This document shows, piece by piece, positions 16,828 to 24,947 of a stretch of DNA of 64,000 nucleotides. This stretch comes from Betaproteobacteria bacterium (GTDB lineage: Bacteria; Pseudomonadota; Gammaproteobacteria; Burkholderiales; CAIKXV01): NCBI GenBank assembly GCA_947458265.1, contig CANGYF010000011.1, positions 62,001-126,000 on the forward strand, written 5' to 3'. The position numbers were made by a program, and so were the translations under genes. Each line of letters opens with the position of its first letter. The stretch's first letter is position 1. Under the pieces are notes generated by a model, which saw only the letters and a list, made by a program, of their open reading frames with translations, made no database searches and was not told the origin of the DNA.

Positions 16828-18630
16828 ATGGCAGTGAAGAAGACCGGCGCGAAGGTCGTGCCCCGCAGCAACAATGTCGCATCCGCGGCATCCGCGACAT
16901 CCACCCGCACGGCCGCGAAGCGCCCCGCCGCGAAGAAGGCCGGCGCCGCGCTGCCCCGCACCTATCCGGACCTTCACGACCACATCGCCGCGCTGGGCAA
17001 GGCCGGGCTGCTGGTGACGGTCGACCGGCCCATCAACAAGGACACCGAGATGCATCCGCTGGTGCGCTGGCAGTTCCGCGGCGGCATCGAGGAGAAGGAT
17101 CGCAAGGCCTTCCTGTTCAACAACGTGGTCGACAGCAAGGGCCGCAAGTACGACATCCCGGTGGTGGTGGGCGCGCTTGCCGCCAATCGCGAGATCTATC
17201 GCATCGGTATCGGCTGCGAACTCGACCAGATCGACGCCACCTGGAACAAGGCGGCCGCCAACCCGATCCCGCCGCGCATCGTCGAGCACGCTCCCTGCCA
17301 CGAGATCGTGATCATGGGCGATGACCTCGACAAGCCCGGCATGGGCCTGGATGCGATCCCGGTGCCGATCTCCACGCCGGGCTGGGACAACGCACCGTAC
17401 ACGACGCTGTCTCAGTACATCACGAAGGATCCCGAGACCGGCGTGCAGAACATGGGCAACTACCGCGGCCAGGTGAAGGGCCAGCGGCGGCTCGGCATGA
17501 ACCCGTCGCTCGAACTGCGGCCGGGCATCTTCATCCACTGGGAGAAGGCCAAGGCGCGCGGCGAGCGCCTGCCCGCCGCGGTGGTGCTCGGTGCGCCACC
17601 CTGCATCACCTTCACCTCGGTGCAGAAGCTGCCGGAGACGGTAGACGAGTTCCATGTCGCCGGCGGCCTGGTCGGCGCGCCGGTCAACGTGGTGCGTGCG
17701 AAGACGGTCGACCTGCTGGTGCCGGCCGAGGCAGAGGTGGTGATCGAGGGCTTCATCAACACCGAATGGCTGGAGCCCGAGGCGCCGTTCGGCGAGTCGC
17801 ACGGTCACGTGAACCTGCAGGAATTCAACGCGTTCATGGACGTGACCTGCATCACGCGCAAGAAGAAGGCGATCCTCACGTCGATCATCTCGCAGGTGAC
17901 GCCGAGCGAATCGAGCCTGATCAAGCGCGTGGCGATGGAGCCGCTGTTCCACAACCACCTGAAGAACGTGCTCGGCATCCAGGGCGTGAAGAAGGTGGTC
18001 ATGCACGAGCCGCTGACCAACCTGCGCAAGGTGGTCGCGCTGATCATGGACACGAACACGCCTCGCAACGAGATCTGGCGCGCGATGTACGGCGCAGCCT
18101 CGCTGCACCGCGCGGCCGGCAAGTACGTGATTGCGGTCAACGAGGACATCGATCCGAACAATGCGGACGCACTGCTCTGGGCCATGTCCTATCGCGCGAA
18201 CCCGGCGCTGGACATCGAGATCCTGGCTCATCGGGACCAGGGCCATGGCCCGCGCAGCAAGCGCAACGGCGGTACCGATGCCTCGGTGCTGATCGATGCC
18301 ACGCTGAAGGAGAAGTTCCCGCCGATCTCGCTGCCCAAGCGCGAGTTCATGGAGAACGCGAAGAAGATCTGGGAAGAACTGGGTCTGCCGCCGCTGCGGC
18401 CGCAGTCGCCCTGGTTCGGTTATTCGCTCGGCGAATGGTCGCCCGAGTTCGACAAGGCGGCCGAACTGGCCGTGGCCGGCGACTATTTCCAGACCGGCGA
18501 GCTGATCGCCACCCAGCGCCGCAACGACGTCAAGATGAATACCGAGGTACGCGACGTCGGTTACGGTGATGCGGACGGCAAGGGCAAGGCGGGTTCGAAG
18601 GACCGCAAGAAAAAGAAGAAGAACAAGTGA
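16828..18630 (+). CDS. UbiD-family prenylated-FMN decarboxylase with basic tails
   Basis: A 600-residue protein of the UbiD family, which reversibly decarboxylates aromatic or alpha,beta-unsaturated acids using prenylated FMN. The signature 'EAPFGE' at residues 318-323 supplies the two catalytic Glu, and 'NMGNYRGQVKG' resembles the Arg-bearing cofactor loop. AAGGAGGGGG precedes the ATG. Unusual additions are an N-terminal tail of about 30 residues rich in Lys, Ala and Arg, resembling histone-H1-like tails, and a Lys-rich C-terminus. It is the first of four tightly spaced genes. No ubiX for the cofactor is in the window. A role in ubiquinone synthesis is unlikely given the neighbours; catabolic use is inferred. 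Confidence 0.9.
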   Translation: MAVKKTGAKVVPRSNNVASAASATSTRTAAKRPAAKKAGAALPRTYPDLHDHIAALGKAGLLVTVDRPINKDTEMHPLVRWQFRGGIEEKDRKAFLFNNVVDSKGRKYDIPVVVGALAANREIYRIGIGCELDQIDATWNKAAANPIPPRIVEHAPCHEIVIMGDDLDKPGMGLDAIPVPISTPGWDNAPYTTLSQYITKDPETGVQNMGNYRGQVKGQRRLGMNPSLELRPGIFIHWEKAKARGERLPAAVVLGAPPCITFTSVQKLPETVDEFHVAGGLVGAPVNVVRAKTVDLLVPAEAEVVIEGFINTEWLEPEAPFGESHGHVNLQEFNAFMDVTCITRKKKAILTSIISQVTPSESSLIKRVAMEPLFHNHLKNVLGIQGVKKVVMHEPLTNLRKVVALIMDTNTPRNEIWRAMYGAASLHRAAGKYVIAVNEDIDPNNADALLWAMSYRANPALDIEILAHRDQGHGPRSKRNGGTDASVLIDATLKEKFPPISLPKREFMENAKKIWEELGLPPLRPQSPWFGYSLGEWSPEFDKAAELAVAGDYFQTGELIATQRRNDVKMNTEVRDVGYGDADGKGKAGSKDRKKKKKNK

Positions 18631-19526
18631 CCGGCGCTGCCGGCGTGGCGTCGCAGCGGGTGGGACTGGCAGCGGGCGACGGAAAGGAACGCTTTTCCCT
18701 TCAGGCCGCACGCCTGCTGCTGGACGCAGGCATCGCGCTGTCGGTGCATGCGAACGGGCGCGAGGCGGTGGCGCCACTGATCGACGCCGGTGCGCACTGG
18801 TGTGCGACGCCGGCGGCGCTGCCGGGTGGCTGCGAGGTGCTGCTCACCGGCCTGACCGTGCCGGCAGATGCCGCGGCACTGCTGGCGGTTTTCGCAGGCG
18901 TGCCGGACGGCCTGCCCAGACCGCTGGTGGTCGACCTCGGCACGTTTGCACCGCACGACGTGCAGGCGGTCGCCGCGCGCCTGGCTGCGCTCGGCGTGGA
19001 CATGCTGGACGTGGCACAGGTCGAAGGTGGCGATGGCGTGCCCGCCCTGCGCGTCGGTGGCAGCGCGCCTGCCTTCGAGCGCGCCCGGCCCCTCCTGGAG
19101 CGGATCGGCGGAGACCTTCGCCACGTCGGTGCGATCGGAGCGGGCAGGGTGGTGGCCGGCTGCCACCGGATGGTCGAGGCACTGACCGTCGAAGCCGTGG
19201 CCGAGGCACTGACACTGGCGCGCCGGCTGGGCGCGGATGCCAGCCGGGTGCGCGCGGCGCTCGCCGGGGGCTTTGCCGCCAGCCGGATACTCGACGTGCA
19301 GGGTGCACGCATGCTTTCGCGCGACTTCGCGTCCGGTTCCCCGGCCGGCCTGCATGCCGATGCACTCGGCCGCATGGTCGACGAGGCGCATGCGCTCGGG
19401 CTGGACCTGCCGGGCACTGCGCTGGTGGCGCAGCAGTTGAACGCACTGGTCGGCGCCGGCGAAGGTGGGCTCGATTCGTCCGCGCTGGTCTGCGTGCTCG
19501 AGCGCATGGCCGGGGAGCGGCGGTGA
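18627..19526 (+). CDS. Degenerate beta-hydroxyacid dehydrogenase paralogue (probable pseudoenzyme)
   Basis: A 299-residue protein that aligns over its full length with the 3-hydroxyisobutyrate dehydrogenase family and with the gene at 20438. The NAD motif GLGVMG of the family is replaced by 'LAAGDGKERF' (residues 14-23). The substrate loop 'DAPVSGG' reads 'DVAQVEGG', and the catalytic Lys and neighbouring Asn (GAGQVAKAAN in the paralogue) are Ala177 and His180 here. The frame is open, so this is not a pseudogene by decay of the frame. The GTG start overlaps the ubiD stop (GTGA), and its own stop overlaps the next start. It may be a non-catalytic partner of the intact paralogue. Confidence 0.8.
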   Translation: MTGAAGVASQRVGLAAGDGKERFSLQAARLLLDAGIALSVHANGREAVAPLIDAGAHWCATPAALPGGCEVLLTGLTVPADAAALLAVFAGVPDGLPRPLVVDLGTFAPHDVQAVAARLAALGVDMLDVAQVEGGDGVPALRVGGSAPAFERARPLLERIGGDLRHVGAIGAGRVVAGCHRMVEALTVEAVAEALTLARRLGADASRVRAALAGGFAASRILDVQGARMLSRDFASGSPAGLHADALGRMVDEAHALGLDLPGTALVAQQLNALVGAGEGGLDSSALVCVLERMAGERR

Positions 19527-20434
19527 GCATCCAGGCCAGGCGTGGCGCGCTGCGCTGGCCGCAGGCGGCGTGGTTGCTGGCAGCGCTGATCGCCTGCAGC
19601 GGGGCCGCGCTGGCCCAGGCGCCGGGCCAGGCTCCGCCTGCGGCCGCGGCCCGCCTGCCGTCGCCAGCGGTCGATCGCGAGGTCGCCGCGCGCAAGCCCG
19701 GGGCAGCCTGGTATCGCGGCAACCTGATCACCCTCGATGCCTCGGAACCGAAGGCGGGATTCAAGGCACGCTGGAGCTTCGAACGCACCGCCGGCAACGA
19801 CATCCGGCTGGTGCTCGACGAGCAGCGCAAGGCCGGGCCGCAGTCGGGCACGGTACTGATCATCGGGCAGAAGGCGCTGCTCACGCGCGACCTGGTGCTG
19901 GCACGCCAGGGCGCGCTGATGCCCGCGGTGGATGGCCCGACGCTGCTGCTCAACCTGACCCTGCGCCTGCTCGAGCGCGCGGTGCCGGACGGGCCGCAGG
20001 CGCTGGGGCGCGAGCGCACCATCGCGGTGAAGGACGAGCAGCAGCCGCTATCCGTCGAGACGCCCAGCGCCGCCGGTACCTTCCTGCCGCCGTGGCAACT
20101 CACCGGCAAGGTGCTGCGCAAGGGCGAGGTCGTCGAGTTCGACCTGCTGCTGGTCAGCCGCGCGCGCGACGACTCCAAGGGCACGAACAACACCGCGCTG
20201 CGCGGCACCTGGCGCAACGAGGCGAAGAAGCCGCCGGAGCTGCCCGACGACCTGTCGCTGCAGGGCTGGTCGCTGCACGCCATCGCCGGCGTGGCGAAGG
20301 AGGTCAACCGACGCCAGGGCATCGTCTACGATGCGATTCCCCGCCAGGGTTTCGCGACCCTGGGCGAATTGCGCAAGGCGATCGAACTCGGCTGGCCCGG
20401 CCAGCCCGATACCGCCTATCACGGGAAGAAATAG
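19523..20434 (+). CDS. Exported protein of unknown function
   Basis: A 303-residue protein. The GTG start overlaps the upstream stop (GTGA). Residues 1-33 form a signal peptide (basic start, hydrophobic core, 'AALAQAPG' cleavage region). The mature part has no Cys and no motif that I recognise. It alternates charged and hydrophobic residues in a pattern suggesting mostly beta structure, such as 'GTVLIIGQKALLTRDLVLA'. A short block at the end ('RQGFATLGELRKAIELGWPG') looks helical. Its place inside an otherwise cytoplasmic enzyme operon, with 3-bp spacing to the next gene, suggests a link between this pathway and the periplasm, but no function can be assigned. Confidence 0.75.
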   Translation: MSIQARRGALRWPQAAWLLAALIACSGAALAQAPGQAPPAAAARLPSPAVDREVAARKPGAAWYRGNLITLDASEPKAGFKARWSFERTAGNDIRLVLDEQRKAGPQSGTVLIIGQKALLTRDLVLARQGALMPAVDGPTLLLNLTLRLLERAVPDGPQALGRERTIAVKDEQQPLSVETPSAAGTFLPPWQLTGKVLRKGEVVEFDLLLVSRARDDSKGTNNTALRGTWRNEAKKPPELPDDLSLQGWSLHAIAGVAKEVNRRQGIVYDAIPRQGFATLGELRKAIELGWPGQPDTAYHGKK

Positions 20435-20437
20435 ACA

Positions 20438-21355
20438 GTGGACAAGGACAAGGACAGTGCAATGCGCGCTGCGGCCGTCGCGATGCCGGCGATGCGGGTC
20501 GGCGTGATCGGACTGGGCGTGATGGGTCGGCCGATGGCGGCCAACCTGATGCGCGCCGGGTTCCCGGTCGCGGTCTACGCGAGGCGGGCGGCCTCGGCCG
20601 AGTCGCTGGTGGCCGAAGGAGCGGTGTACTGCGAGTCGCCGGCGTCCCTGGCCGAGCGCTGCGACGCGATCATCACCATGGTCACCGCCGACGCCGACGT
20701 CGAGCAGGTGCTGTTCGGCGAGTCGGGTGCCGCGCAGGGCCTGGCAGCCGGTACGCTGGTCATCGACCACAGCACGATATCGCCCTCGACCGCGCGCGCC
20801 TGTGCGGCTCGCCTGGCAAGGCAATCGGTGCAGATGCTCGACGCCCCGGTGTCCGGCGGCGAGGCGGGCGCGATCGCAGCCTCGCTGTCGATCATGGTCG
20901 GTGGCGAAGCCGATGCATTCGAGCGGGCCCGGCCATTGCTGCAGTCGGTCGGCCGCACGCTGGTGCATGTCGGCGACAGCGGTGCGGGGCAGGTGGCCAA
21001 GGCCGCCAACCAGCTCGCGATCTGCGTCACGCTGCAGGGCATGGCCGAGGCGTTCTGCCTGGCGCAGGCACATGGCGTGGATCCGCAGGTGCTGCTCGAA
21101 TCCTTGCGCGCTGGCGCCACCGCCAGCCGCATGCTCGAGGTCATGGGACCGAAGATGGCCAGCGGCGACACGAAGGCCGGTGTCGAGTCGCGGCTGCACT
21201 GGAAGGACCTGCGCATCGTGCTCGATGCCGCGCGGCGGTCGGGTACGCCACTGCCGGGGGCGGCGATCGCCACGCAGACGTTCAGCGCGCTGCAGCGGGC
21301 GGGCGGCGAGCGCCTCGACTCCTCCGCGATCCTCGGCATCGTGCGCCGCAGCTGA
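20438..21355 (+). CDS. NAD(P)-dependent beta-hydroxyacid dehydrogenase (3-hydroxyisobutyrate dehydrogenase family)
   Basis: A 305-residue oxidoreductase with all family features: Rossmann motif GLGVMG at residues 25-30, substrate-binding 'DAPVSGG' near 135-141, catalytic Lys188 and Asn191 in 'GAGQVAKAANQ', and a second Lys in 'HWKDLRIVLD'. The start is probably the GTG at 20438, three bases after the preceding stop; the ATG at 20462 is an alternative that removes an acidic/Lys-rich lead. It oxidises a small beta-hydroxy acid (3-hydroxyisobutyrate, tartronate semialdehyde or similar). It closes the UbiD operon, which contains its degenerate paralogue. Confidence 0.9.
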   Translation: MDKDKDSAMRAAAVAMPAMRVGVIGLGVMGRPMAANLMRAGFPVAVYARRAASAESLVAEGAVYCESPASLAERCDAIITMVTADADVEQVLFGESGAAQGLAAGTLVIDHSTISPSTARACAARLARQSVQMLDAPVSGGEAGAIAASLSIMVGGEADAFERARPLLQSVGRTLVHVGDSGAGQVAKAANQLAICVTLQGMAEAFCLAQAHGVDPQVLLESLRAGATASRMLEVMGPKMASGDTKAGVESRLHWKDLRIVLDAARRSGTPLPGAAIATQTFSALQRAGGERLDSSAILGIVRRS

Positions 21356-21393
21356 GCGCGGCCCGCACCACGGTCAGGGACCAGCGGGCAGGG

Positions 21394-21900
21394 TCAGGGC
21401 ATCCTTGCCGGGCGCTCGTCGGTCAGCTTCACCAGTGCCGTGGTGATACGGCGCGCGCCGATCGTCTCCGATTCGGTCGATTCGCTGTACTCGAGGATCT
21501 GGTAGCCGCCGAAGCCGGCCTTGATCGCCAGCTCGGTTGCCCTGCGCCGCACGATCTGCGGTGGTTCGCCATCACCGCCCGTGGCGAAGCGCTTCTTGCG
21601 CAGCGACAGGTGCACCAGCGTCGGCGACATGCGCCGCTCGGCGACTTCCCAGTTCGGCCCGAGCGGGTCCACGAACCAGAACACCACCGCGGCGGCCAGC
21701 GCCGACTCCAGCGGGATGCTGAGCGAACTGCTGATCGGTATCGAATAGTCCGGCACCAGCGGGCTTTCCGGCAGCACCCGGTTGGCCCATTCGGTCGGCG
21801 TCGTGCTGCAGCCGGTGGCGAGCAGCAGCATGCTCAGGGCGGCAGCCGATACACATCGGCCGGTCTGGCGGCGCGTTTCTGGAAGGAGGGAGCAAGTCAT
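21394..21900 (-). CDS. Small lipoprotein of unknown function
   Basis: A 168-residue protein with a lipoprotein signal peptide: 'SMLLLATGC' is a good lipobox with the modified Cys near residue 32. The mature part has a short hydrophobic stretch ('ESALAAAVVFWFVDPLG') and then a domain ending 'ITTALVKLTDERPARMP'. The ATG at 21900 is the likely start; the ORF runs further upstream without coding character. It is convergent with the UbiD operon and divergent from the lyase gene. No family could be named. Confidence 0.7.
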   Translation of the reverse strand: MTCSLLPETRRQTGRCVSAAALSMLLLATGCSTTPTEWANRVLPESPLVPDYSIPISSSLSIPLESALAAAVVFWFVDPLGPNWEVAERRMSPTLVHLSLRKKRFATGGDGEPPQIVRRRATELAIKAGFGGYQILEYSESTESETIGARRITTALVKLTDERPARMP

Positions 21901-22004
21901 TCCGTCATTATCGAACGCGCCAGCGCCATCTTGAGCGCCGAGCGTTGCCGGCCTGTCCCTCGCTATACTCCGCAGCCTTCGACCTGCTGTCTGCTCCCTC
22001 GACC

Positions 22005-23006
22005 ATGATGCCTTCCGTCCCCGCCCCGCGCCCGACCCGGCTGTTCCGCAGCGAACTGGCGGTGCCCGGCTCGCAGCCGAAGATGTTCGAGAAGGCGGCA
22101 CGCTCGGCCGCCGACGCCGTCTACCTCGACCTGGAGGATGCGGTCGCCTTCGACGACAAGGCGTCCGCGCGTGCCAACGTGGTCGACGCGCTGAACGCGA
22201 TCGACTGGGGACGCAAGACGCTCGAAGTACGGGTGAACGGGCTCGATACGCCGTTCATGTTCCGCGACGTGATCGACATCGTGTCGCGCTGCCCGCGCAT
22301 CGACCTGCTGATCGTACCCAAGATCGGCAGCCCCGCCGACCTGCATGCCGTCGACATGCTGGTCGGCCAGGTCGAGATGGAGGTGGGCCGCTCGCAGCGC
22401 ACCGGGTTGGTGGCGCTGGTCGAGAGCGCGATGGGTATTGCCAACATCGAGGCGATCGCGGCCTCCGCCGCCCAGCCCGGTTCGAGGCTGGAAGGCATCA
22501 CGTTCGGCAGCGGTGACTTCGCGGCATCGACCCGGATGCGCACCACCTCGATCGGCGGCGTCACACCGCACTATGGCGTGCTCACCGACCCGGCAGGCAG
22601 CCAGCCGGGTGCGCCGCGCGATTTTCACTGGAACGACCCCTGGCACGCAGTGCATTCGCGGCTGGTGGTTGCCGCGCGAGCCTGGAACCTGCGTCCGCTC
22701 GATGGACCGTTCGCCGATTTCCGCGACAGCGACGGGCTGCTCGCGAGTGCCCGCCGCGCGGCCGCGCTCGGCTTCGAGGGCAAGATGTGTATCCATCCGG
22801 CGCAGATTAGTCAGGTCAACGACGTGTTCAGCCCGCGCGAAGATGAAGTCGCCCATGCGCACCGGATCATCGATGCGATGCGCGCCGCAGCCGCGGCCGG
22901 GCAGGGCGCCGTTTCGCTCGACGGTCGCATGCTCGACATCGTCAGCATCCGCCAGGCGGAGCAACTCATCGATCGCGCGGAGGCGATCCGGGCTGCCGCC
23001 GGCTGA
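22005..23006 (+). CDS. HpcH/HpaI aldolase / citrate-lyase-beta family CoA-ester lyase
   Basis: A 333-residue TIM-barrel lyase of the CitE-like group. 'VPGSQPKMFEKAARSAADAVYLDLEDAV' at the N-terminus carries the acidic metal-site residues. 'IVPKIGSP', 'ALVESAMGI' and 'FGSGDFAASTRMR' are the motifs of malyl-CoA/beta-methylmalyl-CoA lyases. 'KMCIHPAQI' near the end is typical for substrate CoA binding. The enzyme probably cleaves or forms a malyl-CoA-type bond, releasing glyoxylate and an acyl-CoA. ATG 22005 and ATG 22008 are both possible starts. Confidence 0.9.
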   Translation: MMPSVPAPRPTRLFRSELAVPGSQPKMFEKAARSAADAVYLDLEDAVAFDDKASARANVVDALNAIDWGRKTLEVRVNGLDTPFMFRDVIDIVSRCPRIDLLIVPKIGSPADLHAVDMLVGQVEMEVGRSQRTGLVALVESAMGIANIEAIAASAAQPGSRLEGITFGSGDFAASTRMRTTSIGGVTPHYGVLTDPAGSQPGAPRDFHWNDPWHAVHSRLVVAARAWNLRPLDGPFADFRDSDGLLASARRAAALGFEGKMCIHPAQISQVNDVFSPREDEVAHAHRIIDAMRAAAAAGQGAVSLDGRMLDIVSIRQAEQLIDRAEAIRAAAG

Positions 23007-23268
23007 TCCAGCGCCGGCACCCGCATCCCCTGCGCGAAAAGAAAGTGTCCTGAGCCTGAAACTTTGTCGACGAAGTCTGTCTAAGTTCAGGGGGCCATAA
23101 CGCCATCCGCAGCGGTTACGCACGTGTGCGTCAGTTGCATGTCGGCCCGCATTCCAAGACGGCGCCTCTTCGGCGCCACCCAGAACGAACCATCCCTGCA
23201 CAGCGTTATCCGTGTTCGCCTGAGGGCGGCCATGGCGGCGCTGGTGACAGGTGCACGGGCAAGGACAG
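23007..23268 (+). other. 262-nt leader/spacer upstream of terC
   Basis: No gene is seen here. It contains a perfect hairpin (GGCGCC, loop TCTTC, GGCGCC) at 23161-23177. TerC/Alx genes in other proteobacteria often carry the yybP-ykoY manganese riboswitch, but the required GGGGAGUA loop is not present, so I do not call one. Whether the hairpin is regulatory is open. Confidence 0.4.
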
Positions 23269-24309
23269 ATGAATCTAGAACAGGCTGCAGATTTCGAGAT
23301 CCAGGTCGGGGAACCCTGGATGTGGGGTGCGTTTGCATTGTTTGTCGTGATCGCGCTGGCGATCGACATCCTGCTGCTGGAACGCAAGGGTTCGAAGGCG
23401 GTCAGCTTCAAGGAAGCGCTGAACTGGTCGATCCTCTGGATCGCCCTGTCGTTCGTGTTCAACGCGCTGCTGTTCCTGTACCTGTGGGACAAGTACAGCG
23501 CCCCCGAATACGTCGCGAAGTTCGGCGCCGATTTCGGATGGTTCGTCGCCTGGGAGAAGTCGCTCGAGTTCCTGGCCGGCTACCTGATCGAGAAGTCGCT
23601 CGCCGTCGATAACATCTTCGTGTTCCTGATGATCTTCACGTTCTTCGCGACGCCGCCCGAGTACCAGCGGCGCGCGCTGATCTACGGGATCATCGGGGCG
23701 ATCATCCTGCGCGCGATCATGATCCTGGTCGGCGTCTGGCTGATCCAGCACTTCCACTGGATCCTGTACGTGTTCGGCGCCTTCCTGGTCTACACCGGGT
23801 ACAAGATGTGGGCGCATGCCGACGACGAGCCGGACCTCGAGCAGAACCCGATGCTCAAGTTCCTGCGCAGCAAGATGAAGATCACGCGCGAGTACGCGGG
23901 CGAGAAGTTCTTCGTGATGAAGGACGGCATCAAGTACGCGACGCCGATGTTCGTCGTGCTGATCATGATCGGCGTGATCGACGTGGTGTTCGCGGTCGAC
24001 TCGATCCCGGCGATCTTCGCGATCACGCTCGATCCGTTCATCGTGCTGACCTCGAACATCTTCGCGATCCTCGGCTTGCGTGCGATGTACTTCCTGCTGG
24101 CGAACATGAAGGACAAGTTCCACCTGCTCAACTACGGGCTCGCCATCATCCTGATCTTCATCGGCACCAAGATGCTGCTGCTGGATGTCTACAAGATCCC
24201 GGTCTGGGCCTCGCTCGGGGTGGTGATCACGGTGCTGACCGCCTCGATGATCCTCAGCCTGAAGATCCCGCCGCGCGGCGCGGCCGCCGGCGGCGACGAG
24301 ACGAAGTAG
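23269..24309 (+). CDS. TerC/Alx-family integral membrane protein
   Basis: A 346-residue membrane protein with about nine hydrophobic segments. The family hallmarks 'LEFLAGYLIEKSLAVDNIFVFL' and 'VFAVDSIPAIFAIT' (acidic residues within membrane helices) are present, as in E. coli Alx and TerC proteins involved in manganese export or tellurite resistance. The ATG at 23269 follows AAGGA at 23261-23265, a short spacing; a GTG at 23251 would add six residues. A strong terminator follows the gene. Confidence 0.92.
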   Translation: MNLEQAADFEIQVGEPWMWGAFALFVVIALAIDILLLERKGSKAVSFKEALNWSILWIALSFVFNALLFLYLWDKYSAPEYVAKFGADFGWFVAWEKSLEFLAGYLIEKSLAVDNIFVFLMIFTFFATPPEYQRRALIYGIIGAIILRAIMILVGVWLIQHFHWILYVFGAFLVYTGYKMWAHADDEPDLEQNPMLKFLRSKMKITREYAGEKFFVMKDGIKYATPMFVVLIMIGVIDVVFAVDSIPAIFAITLDPFIVLTSNIFAILGLRAMYFLLANMKDKFHLLNYGLAIILIFIGTKMLLLDVYKIPVWASLGVVITVLTASMILSLKIPPRGAAAGGDETK

Positions 24310-24341
24310 CAGGGCGGAGCAGCCTCCGCGACGCAGCATCC

Positions 24342-24372
24342 CGGCCCCGCTTCGGCGGGGCCGTTTCATTTC
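24342..24372 (+). terminator. Intrinsic terminator after terC
   Basis: A perfect 9-bp stem (CGGCCCCGC/GCGGGGCCG) closed by a TTCG tetraloop at 24342-24363, followed by TTTCATTTC. This is a canonical rho-independent terminator for the terC transcript. Confidence 0.9.
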
Positions 24373-24487
24373 CTGCGGGCACCGCGCGCCTGTTGGCACC
24401 GGCAGCGCGTGCGCCCATACTGAGCGGGCGGGCAGCAGTGGTGCCAAGGAGCGCCCCGCCTGAGCCCGGTCGCGAGGGGAGGAACCC

Positions 24488-24913
24488 ATGAAGACAGCCA
24501 GGCAGTTGATCGAACGCAAGCCGGGCGTCGTGTCGATCGCGCCGCACGAGAGCGTGTTCACCGCGCTCGAGCGGATGGCCGAGCACGACATCGGTGCGCT
24601 GGTGGTGCTGGACGGACCGGTGCTGGCCGGCGTCCTTTCCGAGCGCGACTATGCCCGGAAGGTGATCCTTCTCGGCAAGTCCTCGCGCGACATGCGAGTA
24701 TCGGAGATCATGACCCACAAGGTCGTCTGCGTCGGACCCGACCAGACCGTCGACCAGTGCATGGCGGTGATGACCGAGAAGCGCTGCCGCCACCTGCCGG
24801 TGCTCGAGGGCAAGCGCGTGATCGGGGTGCTGTCCATCGGCGACCTCGTGAAGGAGACCATCTCCGAACAGCAATTCCAGATCGCACAGCTGGAAAGCTA
24901 CATAATGACCTGA
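24488..24913 (+). CDS. Two-CBS-domain protein
   Basis: A 141-residue cytoplasmic protein made only of a pair of CBS domains (residues about 8-65 and 73-130), containing 'GALVVLDGPVLAGVLSERDYARK' and 'CRHLPVLEGKRVIGVLSIGDL'. Such Bateman modules bind adenine nucleotides (AMP/ATP, NAD or ADP) and act as energy sensors on a partner. No partner domain is fused. The gene has its own start region after the terC terminator (GAGGGGAGG before ATG), so it is probably transcribed separately from terC and perhaps together with the next gene. Confidence 0.92.
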   Translation: MKTARQLIERKPGVVSIAPHESVFTALERMAEHDIGALVVLDGPVLAGVLSERDYARKVILLGKSSRDMRVSEIMTHKVVCVGPDQTVDQCMAVMTEKRCRHLPVLEGKRVIGVLSIGDLVKETISEQQFQIAQLESYIMT

Positions 24914-24947
24914 TGCCGCCCGGCGGCATTGCACAGGAAGCAAGGCA

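Noticed and set aside
18627-19526. Simple pseudogene
   Set aside because: The reading frame is intact over the full family length and coupled at both ends, so it is listed as a CDS for a probable pseudoenzyme.
23007-23268. yybP-ykoY manganese riboswitch upstream of terC
   Set aside because: Expected from gene type, but the GGGGAGUA loop and the matching 3' part are not found.
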